DNA of 64,000 nt from Vallitaleaceae bacterium (GTDB lineage: Bacteria > Bacillota > Clostridia > Lachnospirales > Vallitaleaceae). The stretch is from positions 1-64,000 of the forward strand of contig JANQFZ010000049.1 of assembly GCA_028277605.1 (NCBI GenBank). Reading direction: 5' to 3'. Shown here piece by piece: positions 16,317 through 25,441 of this stretch. Made by a program: the position numbers and the translations under genes. Each line of letters begins with the position of its first letter. Position 1 is the first letter of the stretch. Under the pieces are notes generated by a model. It saw only the letters and a list, made by a program, of their open reading frames with translations. It ran no database searches and had not been told where the DNA came from.

Positions 16317-17519
16317 ATGAAAAATTTACAAAAGATTTTAGTAGCTTTAACTATTGTTTTAAGTATTGTAGGTTGTACAGGTGAGAATGAAAAGAATAAT
16401 GTTAACGAAGTAGCTTCAAATGAAGCAAAACAGAAAGATTCAATAAATAAAACAACTGAGTCTGACGATGATTCAACAAGATTAGATAATCATTTAGATA
16501 ATAATAATGAGAAAACCATTCAAATAACTGACTGTGCAGGTAGAAAAGTTGAAATAGAAGGTACAGCAGAAAGAATTGTTGATCTAACAATGATAGAGGG
16601 AGTTCGTACTTTAATACAATTGGGAGCACAGGATCGTTTGGTTGGGATGAGTCAATATGATCATCAGGCTTTTAATCCAGATGGATTGTTTAAGAAAACT
16701 TATTTTATTGTATCTAGATTTAAATCTGAGATGGAGAAAATTACTAATGTAGGGAGTCATACAGAACCCAATATAGAAATGGTATTATCATTAGAGCCTG
16801 ATGTCGTTTTCGTAGAATATAACAGAAAAGAATATGCGGATGTACTTCAAAAGCAAATTGATATTCCAGTTGTTTGTGTTGGAGGATATGGAAGTTTTAA
16901 TTATGAAGTATTTAGTATAGTGGGGGAAATTGTAGGAAAGGAAGAAAGAGCTAAAGAGTTAATTGCTTTTGCTAAGGAAAAAATAAAATTAGTAACTGAT
17001 ATTACTGATAAGATAAAAGAAGAAGATAAGAAAAGCATATACTACTGGGTTCGTCCACTCATTGATGATCCAAGAACAGATGCATATTATGAAGCATTCG
17101 AGCTTGCAGGTGCAATAAACGTTGCATCAAATGCAGAAAATATTTCTGAAAGCATGTTTAAAGTTACAAAAGAGCAAATATTGGCATGGGATGCAGATTA
17201 TATATTTATGCACTCTTCATTTACAGAAGAAAATGTTAAAGGATGGCATACAATTGATAGTATTAAGCAGGATAGTATAGTTAAAGGAACAAAAGCGGTT
17301 ATTGATAATCATGTATATCCCCTAAGAGGACCTATGAGAGGTTGGGATATTGCTACTCAAGCCGCAGAAGTATTATATATTGCAAAGCTATTATATCCTG
17401 ATAAATTTATTGATTTAGATGTTGAACAGAATGGCAATGAAATTTTAGAAAAATTCTATAATATAAATGGGCTATATACAGATATGAGTCAAAAAGTCAA
17501 TCTTTATGAATGGAAATAA
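16317..17519 (+). CDS. Iron-siderophore/cobalamin-type ABC transporter binding lipoprotein
   Basis: The 400-residue lipoprotein has lipobox SIVGC (Cys20), an Asn/Glu/Lys/Asp-rich linker to about residue 65, and a Peripla_BP_2 (TroA/FepB-like) domain with DCAGRKVEIEGTAERIV, the LEPDVVFVEYN segment and a C-terminal RGWDIATQAAEVLYIAKLLYPD. Such proteins deliver ferric siderophores, heme or cobalamin to a FecCD-type permease. No permease or ATPase is nearby, so it must share a transporter encoded elsewhere. The start is ATG 16317, after the Fur box and AAAGGACGG; an earlier in-frame ATG at 16161 overlaps the terminator and is rejected. It is probably co-transcribed with the next methyltransferase gene. 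Confidence 0.88.
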   Translation: MKNLQKILVALTIVLSIVGCTGENEKNNVNEVASNEAKQKDSINKTTESDDDSTRLDNHLDNNNEKTIQITDCAGRKVEIEGTAERIVDLTMIEGVRTLIQLGAQDRLVGMSQYDHQAFNPDGLFKKTYFIVSRFKSEMEKITNVGSHTEPNIEMVLSLEPDVVFVEYNRKEYADVLQKQIDIPVVCVGGYGSFNYEVFSIVGEIVGKEERAKELIAFAKEKIKLVTDITDKIKEEDKKSIYYWVRPLIDDPRTDAYYEAFELAGAINVASNAENISESMFKVTKEQILAWDADYIFMHSSFTEENVKGWHTIDSIKQDSIVKGTKAVIDNHVYPLRGPMRGWDIATQAAEVLYIAKLLYPDKFIDLDVEQNGNEILEKFYNINGLYTDMSQKVNLYEWK

Positions 17520-17613
17520 TTAAGCATTAAAAATATCAATAACATTATATTACTGGCTAGTAATTGAAAACGAACTATATATTAACTACTGTAGTGAACA
17601 AGGAGGATTACTT

Positions 17614-18606
17614 ATGAAAAGTATGCTAGATTACTATAAAAAAATACAGGATTACCGGGAAGTAGAAATACTAATGGCTGCCATACGTTTAAAGGTATTT
17701 TCGTCTTTAAGTAATTTTAAAACTCATAAAGAACTTGCCAACGAACTTGGATATAATGAAACAAATCTAGGTGTATTTTTAAATAGTTTGGCAGCAATAG
17801 GGCTATTAGAGTATAAGGATGGTTTTTACAGGAACACAGAGTCAACTGATAAATTACTAAATTCAAATAATGTTAATTATATTGGAGAATCTCTTTTATT
17901 TAAAATGGAAATGGTATCATTTGATGACTTAGAAGAGCGTGTTAAGAATGGTCCACTCCCTAATTTTTCAGAAAAAAAGGATGGCTCTAAATTATATGAT
18001 TTTTATAGATTAGCAGAGGTTTCAAGGAAAGAGATGTATTTAGGAAGAGTACAAAACATATTAGAGCTAACTGCCTCTCTTTTTAGTAAAGACGATTCAT
18101 TTAGGGTATTAGATCTAGGAGGAGGCTCAGGAACTTTAGCTTTTGAGATAGCAAAAGCTTATCCAAATTCTGAAGTTGTGGTATTTGAGCATCCGAAAGT
18201 ATCAGGATTACCTAAAAGTTTGATAAAAGAAGAAGGATTAGAAGGACGTGCAAGTGTCATTGAAGGTGATTTCAATAAAGATTCAATAGGAAATCAATAT
18301 GATTTAGTCATAGCAGCAGGTGTGCTAGATTTTGCTCAAAACTATATAGATAAAGTCTCTACGAAGCTATATAATAGTATAAATAATGGAGGGTATTTAT
18401 TTGTAATTACTCACGGTGTATCCGAAGATTATTTATCACCAAAGGAATCTATTGTTGCATGGTTGTCAGGTCGATTGAATGATGCTGAAATTCTAAAAGA
18501 TGAAAAATCAATTGTAAATAGTTTGGTTACTAAAGGTTTTAATAAGCTAAAAAGATCCGATAGATTATTCGTTAAAAAGCTGAAGTCACATTTGTTTAGA
18601 AAATAA
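17614..18606 (+). CDS. SAM-dependent O-methyltransferase (COMT/AOMT-like, with winged-helix dimerisation domain)
   Basis: The 330-residue protein has an N-terminal winged-helix-like domain (about 10-90; HKELANELGYNETNLGVFLNSLAAIGLL) as in plant-type and polyketide O-methyltransferases. A class I SAM-binding domain follows, with motif I VLDLGGGSGTLAFEIA at about 166-181 and an acidic motif II (VVVFEHP). The substrate is unknown. Its position 94 bases after an iron-regulated binding protein suggests a role in modifying or processing an imported metallophore, which is inference. RBS AAGGAGGATT precedes the ATG. The gene ends just before the second copy of the lacI-type terminator. Confidence 0.82.
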   Translation: MKSMLDYYKKIQDYREVEILMAAIRLKVFSSLSNFKTHKELANELGYNETNLGVFLNSLAAIGLLEYKDGFYRNTESTDKLLNSNNVNYIGESLLFKMEMVSFDDLEERVKNGPLPNFSEKKDGSKLYDFYRLAEVSRKEMYLGRVQNILELTASLFSKDDSFRVLDLGGGSGTLAFEIAKAYPNSEVVVFEHPKVSGLPKSLIKEEGLEGRASVIEGDFNKDSIGNQYDLVIAAGVLDFAQNYIDKVSTKLYNSINNGGYLFVITHGVSEDYLSPKESIVAWLSGRLNDAEILKDEKSIVNSLVTKGFNKLKRSDRLFVKKLKSHLFRK

Positions 18607-18642
18607 AAATAGAGTTATTAATTATGCTCAATCAATATAGTG

Positions 18643-18685
18643 AGGTATATATCTTAGAAAATAGAAGCGAAAGCTTCTTTTTTTT
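18643..18685 (+). repeat. Direct repeat copy 2, acting as terminator of the methyltransferase gene
   Basis: This near-copy of 16143-16183 includes the GAAGC-GAAA-GCTTC hairpin with eight T residues. It follows the methyltransferase stop and should terminate it. The retained lacI coding tail (AGGTATATaTCTTAGAAAAT) has no coding role here, which marks it as the derived copy. Confidence 0.75.
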
Positions 18686-18808
18686 AAGAACTATTTAGGG
18701 GATTAGCATGGATAGATTTTTTATATAATATAATGATAGAAAGATTTATATTTACATAGGATAAAAGATATTTTTAGACATTAATATAGATAAGTTTTAC
18801 TTTTGAAC

Positions 18809-18837
18809 TTGATTTTTTTACTTATCTATGCTAAAAT
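18809..18837 (+). promoter_or_regulatory. asd promoter
   Basis: TTGATT (18809-18814) and TAAAAT (18832-18837) with a 17-base spacer lie 111 bases before the asd start. The leader is too short for a lysine riboswitch and shows only a short stem (GTATCTC/GAGATAT). Confidence 0.6.
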
Positions 18838-18948
18838 ACGTCTAACAAAGACAAATGTACATTATATGAGGACATATATGAAGTAAGAGTATCTCTATAG
18901 TGTTATTTGAGATATATTTAACTATAACATAATAGTGAGGTAAGAAAT

Positions 18949-20037
18949 ATGGAAAAATTACGTGTAGGCATCATCGGTGGAACTGGTATGGTAGGACAAA
19001 AGTTCGTGACGCTGCTTCATGACCATCCTTGGTTTGAGATAGTCTGTATTGCAGCAAGTCCACGTTCTGCTGGTAAAACTTATTATAAGGCTGTAGAAGG
19101 TCGATGGTCACAGAATATTGTGATTCCAGAAAGTGTTGGCAATCTCATTGTAGAGAGTGCCGTAGAAGTAAAAAAAATCAGTCAACAAGTAGATTTTATC
19201 TTTTGTGCGGTTGATATGAATAAACAAGCCATTAGAGAGTTAGAAGAAGCATATGCAAAAGCTGAGGTACCTGTTGTTTCTAATAATTCTGCACATAGAT
19301 GGACGCAGGATGTTCCAATGGTCATACCAGAAATTAATGATAATCACCTAGACATCATTGAAGCGCAAAAGACCAGATTAGGTACTGAACGAGGCTTTAT
19401 TGCAGTTAAGCCAAATTGTTCTATTCAAAGCTATGTGCCTGCCTTACATCCTTTAATGCAATTTGAACCTAAGCAGGTATCTGTGTGTACTTATCAAGCT
19501 ATATCGGGAGCTGGCAAGACTTTTGACAGTTGGCCTGAAATGGTGGATAATATTATACCATTTATAGGTGGAGAAGAAGAAAAAAGTGAAAAAGAGCCTC
19601 TTAAAATATGGGGAAGCATAGAAAAGGAACAGATTGTCATAGCTGACGAACCCACTATATCAGCACAATGTATAAGAGTGCCTGCATCAGATGGGCATAT
19701 GGCAGCAGTATCAGTAAAGTTTAAAAATCCACCATCTAAAGAAGAGATGATAAAGCAATGGAATCAATTTATGGGAAAACCTCAAACCCTGCAATTACCA
19801 AATGCACCGAAGCAGTTCTTAAAATATATGGAAGAGGATAACAGACCTCAAACTAAATTGGATAGAGATTATGAAAATGGTATGGGTGTTACGATCGGAA
19901 GATTAAGAAAAGATACACTTTATGATTACAAGTTTGTGTGTCTATCACATAATACATTAAGGGGTGCTGCTGGTGGTGCTGTACTTATAGCTGAATTATT
20001 AAAAGCTAAGGGGTATCTCAGTCAAAGAGATATTTAA
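18949..20037 (+). CDS. asd: Aspartate-semialdehyde dehydrogenase
   Basis: The 362-residue enzyme has the NADP-binding GxxGMVGQKF motif (residues 10-20), catalytic C157 in KPNCSIQ, and the SNNSAHRW segment that is characteristic of the archaeal/fungal-type ASADH branch. It reduces aspartyl phosphate to aspartate semialdehyde for lysine, diaminopimelate, threonine and methionine synthesis. It stands alone with its own promoter and terminator, a housekeeping gene set between two carbohydrate loci. GTGAGGT serves as the ribosome binding site. Confidence 0.95.
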   Translation: MEKLRVGIIGGTGMVGQKFVTLLHDHPWFEIVCIAASPRSAGKTYYKAVEGRWSQNIVIPESVGNLIVESAVEVKKISQQVDFIFCAVDMNKQAIRELEEAYAKAEVPVVSNNSAHRWTQDVPMVIPEINDNHLDIIEAQKTRLGTERGFIAVKPNCSIQSYVPALHPLMQFEPKQVSVCTYQAISGAGKTFDSWPEMVDNIIPFIGGEEEKSEKEPLKIWGSIEKEQIVIADEPTISAQCIRVPASDGHMAAVSVKFKNPPSKEEMIKQWNQFMGKPQTLQLPNAPKQFLKYMEEDNRPQTKLDRDYENGMGVTIGRLRKDTLYDYKFVCLSHNTLRGAAGGAVLIAELLKAKGYLSQRDI

Positions 20038-20150
20038 GATAACTTCTCACATTTAAACTAATAAAGCAAATCAATTATGTTATTCGTTAAGCGGTAAAGG
20101 GTAAAACATATATTTTTAACTAGTGTAGATAAACTGTATATTGTATTTTG

Positions 20151-20184
20151 AAAAGAGATAGCATCTAGCATGTTATCTCTTTTT
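20151..20184 (+). terminator. asd terminator
   Basis: A hairpin with arms AAAAGAGATAGC and GTTATCTCTTTT (one internal mismatch) is followed by T residues. Confidence 0.85.
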
Positions 20185-20284
20185 ATCGGTTTTAAATTAA
20201 TCCTCATGGTTAAGAAGGTAACACAGAATAAAGAGTACTTATTGGTGTTATAGATGATTGGTAATTGATTAATACAACAGCCTC

Positions 20285-20298
20285 TAGAATCGTTTCTA
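20285..20298 (+). promoter_or_regulatory. Second, imperfect LacI-type operator
   Basis: TAGAATCGTTTCTA differs by one base from the TAGAAACGTTTCTA palindrome found 108 bases downstream and at the lacI promoter. Placed upstream of the -35, it could support repression by looping or cooperative binding. Confidence 0.55.
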
Positions 20299-20351
20299 AT
20301 TATAACGCAAGCAAAACTGTGTAAAATGTCTAAAATTGTTATAAACCACTC

Positions 20352-20406
20352 TTGATTATTGGGTCAAATAGTGATATTATATATGTAAATAATAGAAACG
20401 TTTCTA
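20352..20406 (+). promoter_or_regulatory. Promoter and LacI-type operator of the transporter-GH30 operon
   Basis: -35 TTGATT (20352-20357), 17-base spacer, -10 TATTAT (20375-20380), followed by the 14-base palindrome TAGAAACGTTTCTA at 20393-20406 just downstream of the expected start. It is identical to the site over the lacI-family promoter. CcpA could also recognise such a site. Confidence 0.75.
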
Positions 20407-20428
20407 TAAGAATGTGGAGGTATGAAAC

Positions 20429-21385
20429 ATGCTTGTACAAGAAAGGGTGTTGGATAAAAAATCTATAACACAAAGGATTAAGCAATGGGGAAGCGAGTTT
20501 AAAAAGCAGCTTGCGCTGCAAAGTATGGTCTTACCTGGTATTGTATTTTTGATTATATTTAGCTACATACCGCTATATGGCTTATCCATTGCCTTCAAAA
20601 ACTATTCAATCGTTAGTACGCTGAGTAGTGCTGATTGGATAGGCTTAGAGAATTTCAAAATCATTCTTAATGATCAATATTTTTGGGATTCTGTTGTTAA
20701 TACACTTGGAATTAGTCTTTTAAAACTCGCTTTTGGTTTCATTACACCGATTATACTTGCAGTAATGATCTATGAGGTGAAAGAAGGACCTTTTAAGCGA
20801 ATTGTACAAACGATATCCTATCTGCCACATTTCTTATCATGGATTGTATTAGGCGGTATGTTGATCAGTTGGATGTCAACCAGTGGCATGTTTAACCAAA
20901 TTTTGATAACACTTGGCGTGATTAATGAAGGTAAAAATATACTGCTTGATGCCGATAAGTACTGGTGGATTGCATCTCTATCGGATATTTGGAAGGAAGC
21001 GGGATGGGGTACTATCTTATACTTAGCAACAATGGCTGGTATTGATCCAACATTTTATGAGGCTGCTCGTATAGATGGAGCTGGACGGATCCGCCAAATA
21101 TGGAGTATTACCTTACCCCTTATTAAACCAATTATTACGTTGAACTTTATTTTAACTATAAGTGGCTTGTTAGGATCAAACCTAGATCAAACCATGGTAT
21201 TAATGAACTCTCAAAACCAGCCAAAAGCAGAGGTCATTAACTCTTATGTATATCGTATGGGGCTTCAGCAAGGAGATTTTTCTTACGCCACGGCAGCTGA
21301 TCTAGGGGTATCAATTGTCTCTGTTATTTTACTTATCTTAGCTCACCAGCTGACAAAAAAGCTAAACGACCAATCTGTATTATAG
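20429..21385 (+). CDS. Oligosaccharide ABC transporter permease, LplB/YteP type
   Basis: The 318-residue membrane protein has six predicted helices after a 30-residue charged N-terminus. The permease EAA loop is YEAARIDGAGRIRQIWSITLP. The FSYIPLYGLSIAFKNY segment is typical of the LplB family. It pairs with the next gene's permease to form a CUT1-type importer with no dedicated ATPase in the operon; a shared MsmX-like ATPase is usual for this family. RBS GTGGAGGT stands before the ATG. Confidence 0.92.
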   Translation: MLVQERVLDKKSITQRIKQWGSEFKKQLALQSMVLPGIVFLIIFSYIPLYGLSIAFKNYSIVSTLSSADWIGLENFKIILNDQYFWDSVVNTLGISLLKLAFGFITPIILAVMIYEVKEGPFKRIVQTISYLPHFLSWIVLGGMLISWMSTSGMFNQILITLGVINEGKNILLDADKYWWIASLSDIWKEAGWGTILYLATMAGIDPTFYEAARIDGAGRIRQIWSITLPLIKPIITLNFILTISGLLGSNLDQTMVLMNSQNQPKAEVINSYVYRMGLQQGDFSYATAADLGVSIVSVILLILAHQLTKKLNDQSVL

Positions 21386-21395
21386 GAGGAGAAGT

Positions 21396-22289
21396 ATGAA
21401 ACCGTTATATTCAACTACGAAAAAAAGGCTATGCAGTGGAAAGTTATTTAATGCTGTTATTGTAGTTCTTTTAATTGTACTTTCGATTATTATAATTTTT
21501 CCTATATGGAATGTCATTGTTAACTCATTAAGTGGTGCTCAAGCTTCAGCAAGTGGTATAAATATTTTTTGGACATCGGAGTTCTCTCTTGAAAATTATA
21601 AAGCTGTATTTAGAGATACCTCTATTTGGCGTGCTTTTATTGTCTCTGTATTGAAAACAGTACTTGGTGTCATCTGTCATGTCTTTTTTTGTGCTATGGT
21701 TGCTTATGGTATGAGTAAAAAAACGTTAAAGGGACGTAAGCTGTATACAACTATAGGAGTCATTACCATGTTTTTCTCAGGCGGTATTATACCCACCTAT
21801 TTATTAATCAAGTCATTAGGACTATTGAATTCATTTTGGGTTTATATCTTTCCAGCTTTATTTAGCTATTATGATATGATTATTCTTATGAATTTCTTTA
21901 GGCAGGTACCAGAGTCATTAGAAGAATCAGCTCGAATAGATGGAGCGGGGGTGTGGAGAACGTTTTTATCGGTTATTTTACCATTGTCAAAGCCTGTACT
22001 AGCTACAATTGCTTTATTTCATGGTGTTTACCAATGGAATGATTTTATGACAACAAAGCTTTACATAACAAAAGAAGCGTTATATCCATTACAAATGAAA
22101 TTGTATGAAATTATTGTGCAGCAGCAAGTCACAAGTATGGTAAATCCAACCAGTGTTGCCATCACAACAACTTCAAAAGGCATTCAATTAGCGACTATTG
22201 TAGTAACCACTTTACCTATTATTATCATCTATCCAGTTCTACAGAAGCATTTTGTAACTGGCATGATGTTAGGGTCAGTTAAAGGGTAA
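21396..22289 (+). CDS. Oligosaccharide ABC transporter permease, LplC/YtcP type
   Basis: The 297-residue protein has six membrane helices. The EAA loop is EESARIDGAGVWRTFLSVILP, and the FFSGGIIPTYLLIKSLGL and C-terminal KHFVTGMMLGSVKG segments are characteristic of LplC. It is the second permease half, encoded 10 bases after the first with AGGAGGAG as ribosome binding site. The transported sugar is not identifiable from the permease. Confidence 0.92.
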   Translation: MKPLYSTTKKRLCSGKLFNAVIVVLLIVLSIIIIFPIWNVIVNSLSGAQASASGINIFWTSEFSLENYKAVFRDTSIWRAFIVSVLKTVLGVICHVFFCAMVAYGMSKKTLKGRKLYTTIGVITMFFSGGIIPTYLLIKSLGLLNSFWVYIFPALFSYYDMIILMNFFRQVPESLEESARIDGAGVWRTFLSVILPLSKPVLATIALFHGVYQWNDFMTTKLYITKEALYPLQMKLYEIIVQQQVTSMVNPTSVAITTTSKGIQLATIVVTTLPIIIIYPVLQKHFVTGMMLGSVKG

Positions 22290-22379
22290 GTCGCTTGCCT
22301 TTATAATTAAATATATAAGGTACTAGAAAATTTTTCGCTTTTTATTTGTTTTTACATATAAATGTTAGGAGGATTAACA

Positions 22380-24017
22380 ATGAAACAACTTAAAACAAGG
22401 GTTACAAAAGTAGGAATAATTTGGTTATGTTTTACAGCGCTTATGCTAGTGGGATGCGGTCAATCCAATTCCAGTTCTAAAACTGGCGTCCTTCAGCCAC
22501 TTGATGGTCGTTATGAGGTGAATCGTAATACGCCTGCATGGCAGTTGGACAGCAAGGAAGAAACCACCTTAACTTGGTATGTGAATGCAGACTGGTGGAA
22601 TACGGATTGGGGCAATGATGTTGTAACTAAAAAAATTAAGCAGGATTTAAAACTTGATGTTAAATTCATTACTGGAGATGATACGAAGCTTAATACTTAT
22701 TTTGCTGGAGAAGATTTGCCAGATATTATTACGATATTTAACTCAAGCTCCCAAGTAGCACAATCTGCAAATCAGTGGGCGTATGCTCTAAGCGATTTAG
22801 CTGATCAGTATGATCCATATTTTTATCAGACTGCCAAAAAGGATACATTGGATTGGTTTCAATTATCTGATGGGAAAACCTATGGATATCCCGACTTTTC
22901 CAATAGCCAAGAGGATTATGATAAAGGTTATATTGATGCAGCGACTGCTTTTGTGATACGGAAAGACATCTATGAAGCGCTTGCTCGTCCATCTATGGGA
23001 ACTCAAGAAGAATTTTTATCCGTACTTAGTGCAATAAAAGATAAATACTCAGATATAATTCCCTTTGGTTTTAATGAAATGAGCAATAGTGTTGGTTCTT
23101 TAGGGGAAGATTTTCAGAATTTTATCGGTGTACCTATTGTGAATGAGGATAGTACTTGGTATGATAGGAATATGGATGAGGACTATTTGTCATGGATAAA
23201 AACCTTTAACAATGCTTATCAACAAGGTTTAATCAGTGATGATAGTTTTTCAGATGATGGGACAGCTTACGAAGAGAAAATAAAAACTGGACAATTTGCG
23301 ACCATTATGTTGGGGGGGACGCCTCAACGTTCAGGAGCTTTGCAAATATGGATGAATTCCCATCCTGACTCTGCTTATATTGCCATTGATGGACCACAGA
23401 GCACGAAAGGTCATGCTCCTACTCTAGCACAGTCTGGATTATCTGGATGGGCAGTTAACTACGTGACTCGTGATTGTAAAGACCCTGTTAAAGCTATACA
23501 GCTCTTTACTTATTTGCTTTCTGATGAGGCGGGTATCCTAACGAACTTTGGTGTTGAGGGAGAAACCTATAAATTTAATGAAGAAGGTAAGATTGAACTA
23601 TTGCCTGAAATACGCACGCTTAAAGAAACGGATAATGATCGTTTTAAAAAAGAAATCCGTCTTGGTGAATTCTGCTTATTTGGTCATGATCGCTACCATA
23701 GATTAGGTTCAGAATCTATTCCCTCTACGGAACAGTTAAAAGAGTGGGGAAGAGGTAAGCTTAAGACACAATTTATTATTGAGAACATTGAACCAGACCA
23801 AGGGACTGCAGAAGCTAGAAGCTTAAGTGCTGTCAATACTAACTGGGTAACTACGTTGGTAGCAATGATTCGTTCACAAGACGATAATACATTTAAACAG
23901 TTGCTTAAGGATTATCAAACCTTTAGAGAAAAAAACCATTGGAAGGCTATTGTCAATATAAGAAATGAAAAAATGAATAGAAATCGTGAAAAGCTTGATT
24001 CGACTATAGAGCAATAA
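22380..24017 (+). CDS. Extracellular sugar-binding lipoprotein (LplA-like)
   Basis: The 545-residue lipoprotein has lipobox LVGC (Cys26) and a type 1 extracellular solute-binding domain rich in aromatic residues (TWYVNADWWNTDWG), as in LplA/YtcQ binding proteins for oligosaccharides. I chose ATG 22380 because TTAGGAGGATT stands just upstream; an in-frame ATG at 22362 lies before that site. It delivers substrate to the two permeases encoded upstream, for hydrolysis by the downstream GH30 enzyme. Confidence 0.9.
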   Translation: MKQLKTRVTKVGIIWLCFTALMLVGCGQSNSSSKTGVLQPLDGRYEVNRNTPAWQLDSKEETTLTWYVNADWWNTDWGNDVVTKKIKQDLKLDVKFITGDDTKLNTYFAGEDLPDIITIFNSSSQVAQSANQWAYALSDLADQYDPYFYQTAKKDTLDWFQLSDGKTYGYPDFSNSQEDYDKGYIDAATAFVIRKDIYEALARPSMGTQEEFLSVLSAIKDKYSDIIPFGFNEMSNSVGSLGEDFQNFIGVPIVNEDSTWYDRNMDEDYLSWIKTFNNAYQQGLISDDSFSDDGTAYEEKIKTGQFATIMLGGTPQRSGALQIWMNSHPDSAYIAIDGPQSTKGHAPTLAQSGLSGWAVNYVTRDCKDPVKAIQLFTYLLSDEAGILTNFGVEGETYKFNEEGKIELLPEIRTLKETDNDRFKKEIRLGEFCLFGHDRYHRLGSESIPSTEQLKEWGRGKLKTQFIIENIEPDQGTAEARSLSAVNTNWVTTLVAMIRSQDDNTFKQLLKDYQTFREKNHWKAIVNIRNEKMNRNREKLDSTIEQ

Positions 24018-24033
24018 GAATGGAGAATGCGAT

Positions 24034-25347
24034 ATGAAAGTTTTTATGACGAATAATAATCATCAATTTAAGCAATGGGAAATAGATTTAGAGGATCGTT
24101 CTAAAGCTGAGATGCAAGTCATTAAAGTGTATGAGGATGAATTGAGGCAAAAAATCGTTGGTTTTGGAGGTGCGCTAACAGAAGCATCAGCTTATGTATG
24201 GCATCAGATGAGTGCCACCAATCAAAAGGAGATCATGAGGCTGTATTTTGGAGAGGGTGGTAATCAATATAATTTTTGCCGAACACATATACAGAGCTGT
24301 GATTTTTCGTTGGGTAACCGTGCTTATGTGGAGGAAAATGATGATACGTGTGTTACCTTTAGTATAGAAGGGGATAGGGAATACCAAGTCCCTTTCATTA
24401 AAGAAGCGCTTTCATGGAATCCTTCTATTGAGTTTTTAGCTTCCCCCTGGAGTCCGCCAGCATTTATGAAAAGCAATAAAAAAATGAATCAAGGTGGGCG
24501 TTTGTTAGAGAAATACTATGATGTGTGGGCGGATATTATGACAAACTATGTTTTGGCATATCAAATGGAAGGGATTAAGATTGGGAGATTATCAGTACAA
24601 AATGAACCTGCTGCTGTTCAAACATGGGATTCTTGTGTTTATACAGCTAAAGAAGAAAAAGAATTTGCATGTATATTGAGAAAAAAATTAGATGAAGCTA
24701 AGCTGGAAGATGTTAAAATATATGTTTGGGATCACAATAAAGATTTAATTGTAGAGAGAACGAAGGGGATATTTACAGACGAACAAGCAAAAGCTTCCAT
24801 TCATGGTGTAGCATTTCACTGGTACTCTGGGGATCATTTTGAGGCTTTAGAATGTGTGCATCAAGCATATCCAGATAAGGAACTGATTTTTACGGAAGGC
24901 TGTGTAGAGTATTCCAGATTCTCTGATACCGACCAAACTCAGAAAGCTATGATGTATGCACATGATATGATTGGAAATTTTAAAGCTGGTATGAATGGGT
25001 TCATGGATTGGAATGTTATACTAGATGAAACGGGAGGACCTAATCATGTGAATAATTATTGTGATGCACCTATTATGTGTCATACAAAGGATGATGTGAT
25101 TGATATTCATTTATCCTATTACTACATTGGTCATTTTAGCAGATTCATACAGCCTCAGGCTCGTAGAATGCTGACTTCTAGTTATTCAAGTCATTTAGAA
25201 ACAGTTGGTTTTATGAATCCAAATGGAGAAAAAGTGGTTATTGTTCTCAATACATCGGATCAGACCTTGCCTTTTGAAATTGTGGATCAAGGGAAAGGAA
25301 ATCAATTAGAAATAGAACCTAAATCTATTATGACTCTATGCTGGTAA
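24034..25347 (+). CDS. Glycoside hydrolase family 30 enzyme, cytoplasmic
   Basis: The 437-residue enzyme has the GH30 signature: GFGGALTEASA near the N-terminus, SPWSPPAFMK, acid/base E191 in SVQNEP and nucleophile E288 in FTEGC. A small C-terminal beta domain follows (about 360-437). No signal peptide is visible, so it acts on imported oligosaccharides. Known GH30 activities include beta-glucosidase/glucosylceramidase, beta-xylosidase, beta-fucosidase and beta-1,6-glucanase; the subfamily cannot be chosen here. It is the last gene of the operon controlled by the LacI-type operator. Confidence 0.92.
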   Translation: MKVFMTNNNHQFKQWEIDLEDRSKAEMQVIKVYEDELRQKIVGFGGALTEASAYVWHQMSATNQKEIMRLYFGEGGNQYNFCRTHIQSCDFSLGNRAYVEENDDTCVTFSIEGDREYQVPFIKEALSWNPSIEFLASPWSPPAFMKSNKKMNQGGRLLEKYYDVWADIMTNYVLAYQMEGIKIGRLSVQNEPAAVQTWDSCVYTAKEEKEFACILRKKLDEAKLEDVKIYVWDHNKDLIVERTKGIFTDEQAKASIHGVAFHWYSGDHFEALECVHQAYPDKELIFTEGCVEYSRFSDTDQTQKAMMYAHDMIGNFKAGMNGFMDWNVILDETGGPNHVNNYCDAPIMCHTKDDVIDIHLSYYYIGHFSRFIQPQARRMLTSSYSSHLETVGFMNPNGEKVVIVLNTSDQTLPFEIVDQGKGNQLEIEPKSIMTLCW

Positions 25348-25375
25348 ATAAAGATGGTTCTTAGTATAATTTAGA

Positions 25376-25423
25376 ATAAACACCATTTAAGATATGTTCT
25401 ATCCATTCTTAAATGGTGTTTAT
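25376..25423. terminator. Bidirectional terminator between convergent genes
   Basis: Perfect 16-base arms (ATAAACACCATTTAAG and its complement) with a 16-base loop lie between the convergent GH30 and DUF4914 genes. It can act on both strands, though T runs are short. Confidence 0.75.
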
Positions 25424-25441
25424 AGTATTTCTGCTTGTTAA

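Noticed and set aside
18838-18948. Lysine riboswitch upstream of asd
   Set aside because: The leader is only about 105 bases and lacks the conserved lysine riboswitch features.
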